Shown here: positions 62,506 to 64,000 of the stretch, piece after piece
Layout: each line of letters begins with the position of its first letter
Numbering within the stretch: position 1 is the first letter of the stretch
DNA from: Legionella steelei
GTDB lineage: Bacteria; Pseudomonadota; Gammaproteobacteria; Legionellales; Legionellaceae
Assembly: GCF_001468005.1 (NCBI RefSeq)
Contig: NZ_LNYY01000019.1
Span: forward strand, 590,445 to 654,444
Direction of reading: 5' to 3'
Length of the DNA stretch: 64,000 nucleotides
The notes under the pieces: generated by a model
Database searches by the model: none
The model's input: only the letters and a program-made list of their open reading frames with translations
What the model was told of the DNA's origin: nothing
Position numbers and translations under genes: made by a program

Positions 62506-63277
62506 GATGCTTACAATCAGCTTCATCAACAGCCCCTATAGGTGAGCCCCCCGTATTAAACATAACGAATAATGAACTTCCTAGAGAAGAAGAGTCTAAA
62601 TTTGCTTTGTCATGATATTGGGCATTAATCAGTGCAATCTCATTTCTTAAAGTTTCTGTTTCAGCTGGGTATTCGTCTTTATGTAGGTCTATAACCTCTG
62701 CTAAACTTAGTAAGTTCCATAAGTTGTATCGTAAAATGCCACTAAACTCATTGACTAGGCTTACTTTCATCGCTTTGTTTTTAAAAGTCTGGCCTTGAGC
62801 ATCTTTCATATCAGCTACTTTCGACATTCCCCCCAGTTGCTTAATGAGGTGATGCAGCCGAATAATTTCCTCAAAATTAACTGTGCCAATATTTTTAGCT
62901 TTGTTTAATAATTTATGTGCAGCGGATTCACGAATTGGGGCGCCGTGTTGTACCAAGTATGCGAGTAAAGTCATATTTCTTATTTTACATGCATAATCAA
63001 CAGGTAAATCATCTGATGTATTAATTGGATAATTAAATGAAACACCATGCTTTACAAGAGTATTTAGCATAACGTAATCAATCGTTTTCTTAGAGAGTAA
63101 CGACGACAAAAGAGATTGATTCGTCGGAGTAACCACTTTATTGATAAAATCTGGATTTTTATCAAGCCCCTTATCTACTTCTTGATAAGAGCTATTGTAA
63201 ACTGCTGCAGTAAGATTGAGAAATATAGGCTCAACATCATTGTTTTCTATGTATTTAATATCAGTGGCTTTACCCAT
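62486..63277 (-). CDS. Ankyrin-like protein, putative effector
   Basis: 263 residues. Two degenerate ankyrin-type repeats are visible at about 70-135 (YVMLNTLVKHGVSFNYPI with LPVDYACKIRNMTLLAYLVQ and HGAPI). The rest is helical. No signal peptide. The C-terminus has Ser-rich and basic parts (SLGSSLFVMF... KHQKTLTC). Ankyrin proteins are common Dot/Icm substrates in Legionella, but this role is inferred. It is convergent with the PKS gene. Confidence 0.65.
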   Translation of the reverse strand: MGKATDIKYIENNDVEPIFLNLTAAVYNSSYQEVDKGLDKNPDFINKVVTPTNQSLLSSLLSKKTIDYVMLNTLVKHGVSFNYPINTSDDLPVDYACKIRNMTLLAYLVQHGAPIRESAAHKLLNKAKNIGTVNFEEIIRLHHLIKQLGGMSKVADMKDAQGQTFKNKAMKVSLVNEFSGILRYNLWNLLSLAEVIDLHKDEYPAETETLRNEIALINAQYHDKANLDSSSLGSSLFVMFNTGGSPIGAVDEADCKHQKTLTC

Positions 63278-63459
63278 TTTAAATCCCCAACTTAAATAAA
63301 AATATTTATCAAATAAAGATTCACATCCCTTTAATCGATGCCCATATTATCATCAAAAAATACAATTTACAGCTCATATGTATATTCATTCTTAATTTTC
63401 TCTTAATTTTCACAATGTATATTGTGCGAAAGAATATACATTGTGGGGAATAGTGGGGC

Positions 63460-64000
63460 ATGTTGAGCTATAAAGAAATTCTTGCGTTATTAGATAAAGC
63501 AGTTAAAAAAACTGTGGAGCGTGTTGTTTCTGCTTCAGATAAACAAGCCAAGTCAGTTAAAAAAGCATCTGCTAACACTGCCATTTTGGTGGATAACGCA
63601 GCTGAAGAGACCAGAGTTTTAATTGAAAAAACAATCACAGGTATGAGAACAAAACCAGTTCACGAGCAACTTGTGCAAAATGCCAATACAATTACAAGCA
63701 GCGCATCATCTTTACCCGCTCAAGCCCCATTAGCTCAAGTAACGCAACCAGAACAGGCGCAAAATGTACCTCAAATCATACCAGTGACAGCCCAACTAGA
63801 ATCATTATTCACTTTAATAGGCAATAAAATCAAGGGGCATGACCAAAAGCAGCATTTAAAATCGGTGTTGATAAAAGCTATTCTTAGCAAGAATACGGCT
63901 CTTTTTAGAGAACTGATGCTACAACTTGAGCTTTATGATTCATCAACTTTTGAACAGTACACTAAGCTCTTAGAGTTGCATCAAAAAGCCCCTCTTGCTA
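63460..64000 (+). CDS. Hypothetical protein, partial (runs off the window)
   Basis: ATG 63460 (GGGG upstream) opens a frame of at least 180 codons that continues beyond the window edge. The visible part is helical and charged, with the Lys/Ala-rich start KKTVERVVSASDKQAKSVKK, a Pro/Gln-rich linker (about 80-110, QVTQPEQAQNVPQ) and then LESLFTLIGNKIKGHDQKQ. No family recognised. Confidence 0.7.
   Translation, partial: MLSYKEILALLDKAVKKTVERVVSASDKQAKSVKKASANTAILVDNAAEETRVLIEKTITGMRTKPVHEQLVQNANTITSSASSLPAQAPLAQVTQPEQAQNVPQIIPVTAQLESLFTLIGNKIKGHDQKQHLKSVLIKAILSKNTALFRELMLQLELYDSSTFEQYTKLLELHQKAPLA

Noticed and set aside
1-64000. CRISPR array
   Set aside because: No regularly spaced direct repeats and no cas genes were seen in the window.
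1-64000. rRNA operon or complete tRNA genes
   Set aside because: No rRNA-like or full cloverleaf sequence was recognised by eye; a tRNAscan-SE run would be decisive.

Overview
The window reads as chromosomal DNA of a Legionella species, probably not L. pneumophila itself. The evidence is the AT-rich base use, a spectinomycin phosphotransferase very like the Legionella enzyme APH(9)-Ia, many eukaryotic-like proteins (thaumatin-like, PPP phosphatase, Rab/Ras-like GTPase, ankyrin-like, pepsin-like), large cyclic-di-GMP proteins and several orphan proteins of the kind that are often Dot/Icm substrates. Species and effector status are inferences from the sequence alone.

Layout. 0-6 kb: secreted thaumatin-like protein, an orphan, a phasin with a histone-H1-like tail, an amidase and a Spy/CpxP-like periplasmic protein. 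6-11.7 kb: a 1904-residue signalling protein (degenerate kinase domain, AAA ATPase, helical repeats, GAF, GGDEF, EAL). 12-20.7 kb: metabolic genes, namely NAD-dependent formate dehydrogenase, an acyltransferase / methyltransferase-like / aldo-keto reductase / CoA-binding run, a cation exchanger and a DadA-like oxidoreductase. 20.8-33.5 kb: pepsin-like secreted protein, GNAT enzyme, IS6-like fragment, membrane diguanylate cyclase, APH(9)-like kinase, PAP2 membrane protein, PPP phosphatase, MurB and a duplicated-domain orphan.

33.5-54.8 kb is a plasticity zone. It holds a decayed Tn3-family end with a tnpA remnant, a broken tyrosine integrase, a two-gene operon encoding a membrane orphan and an FAD-oxidase/methyltransferase fusion, a Rab-like GTPase with a hydrophobic C-terminus, a tRNA/tmRNA 3'-end-like sequence, a TetR gene with matching operators beside a tandem ABM-domain gene, an internally deleted IS30-like element, and one complete Tn3-family transposon (43207-48777). 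That transposon has 38-bp inverted repeats and a perfect 5-bp target duplication, and carries a DUF1016/PDDEXK nuclease and a nucleotidyltransferase-like gene. It lies just upstream of the 5' part of a frameshifted integrase. A further tnpA remnant lies at 54.6 kb, beyond an intact yhiI-rbbA-yhhJ-type ABC export operon.

54.8-64 kb: small cytochrome c, D-lactate dehydrogenase, several orphans, and a divergent type III polyketide synthase / methyltransferase / FAD-oxidoreductase cluster resembling phenolic-lipid quinone pathways. An ankyrin-like protein and a gene cut by the window edge follow.
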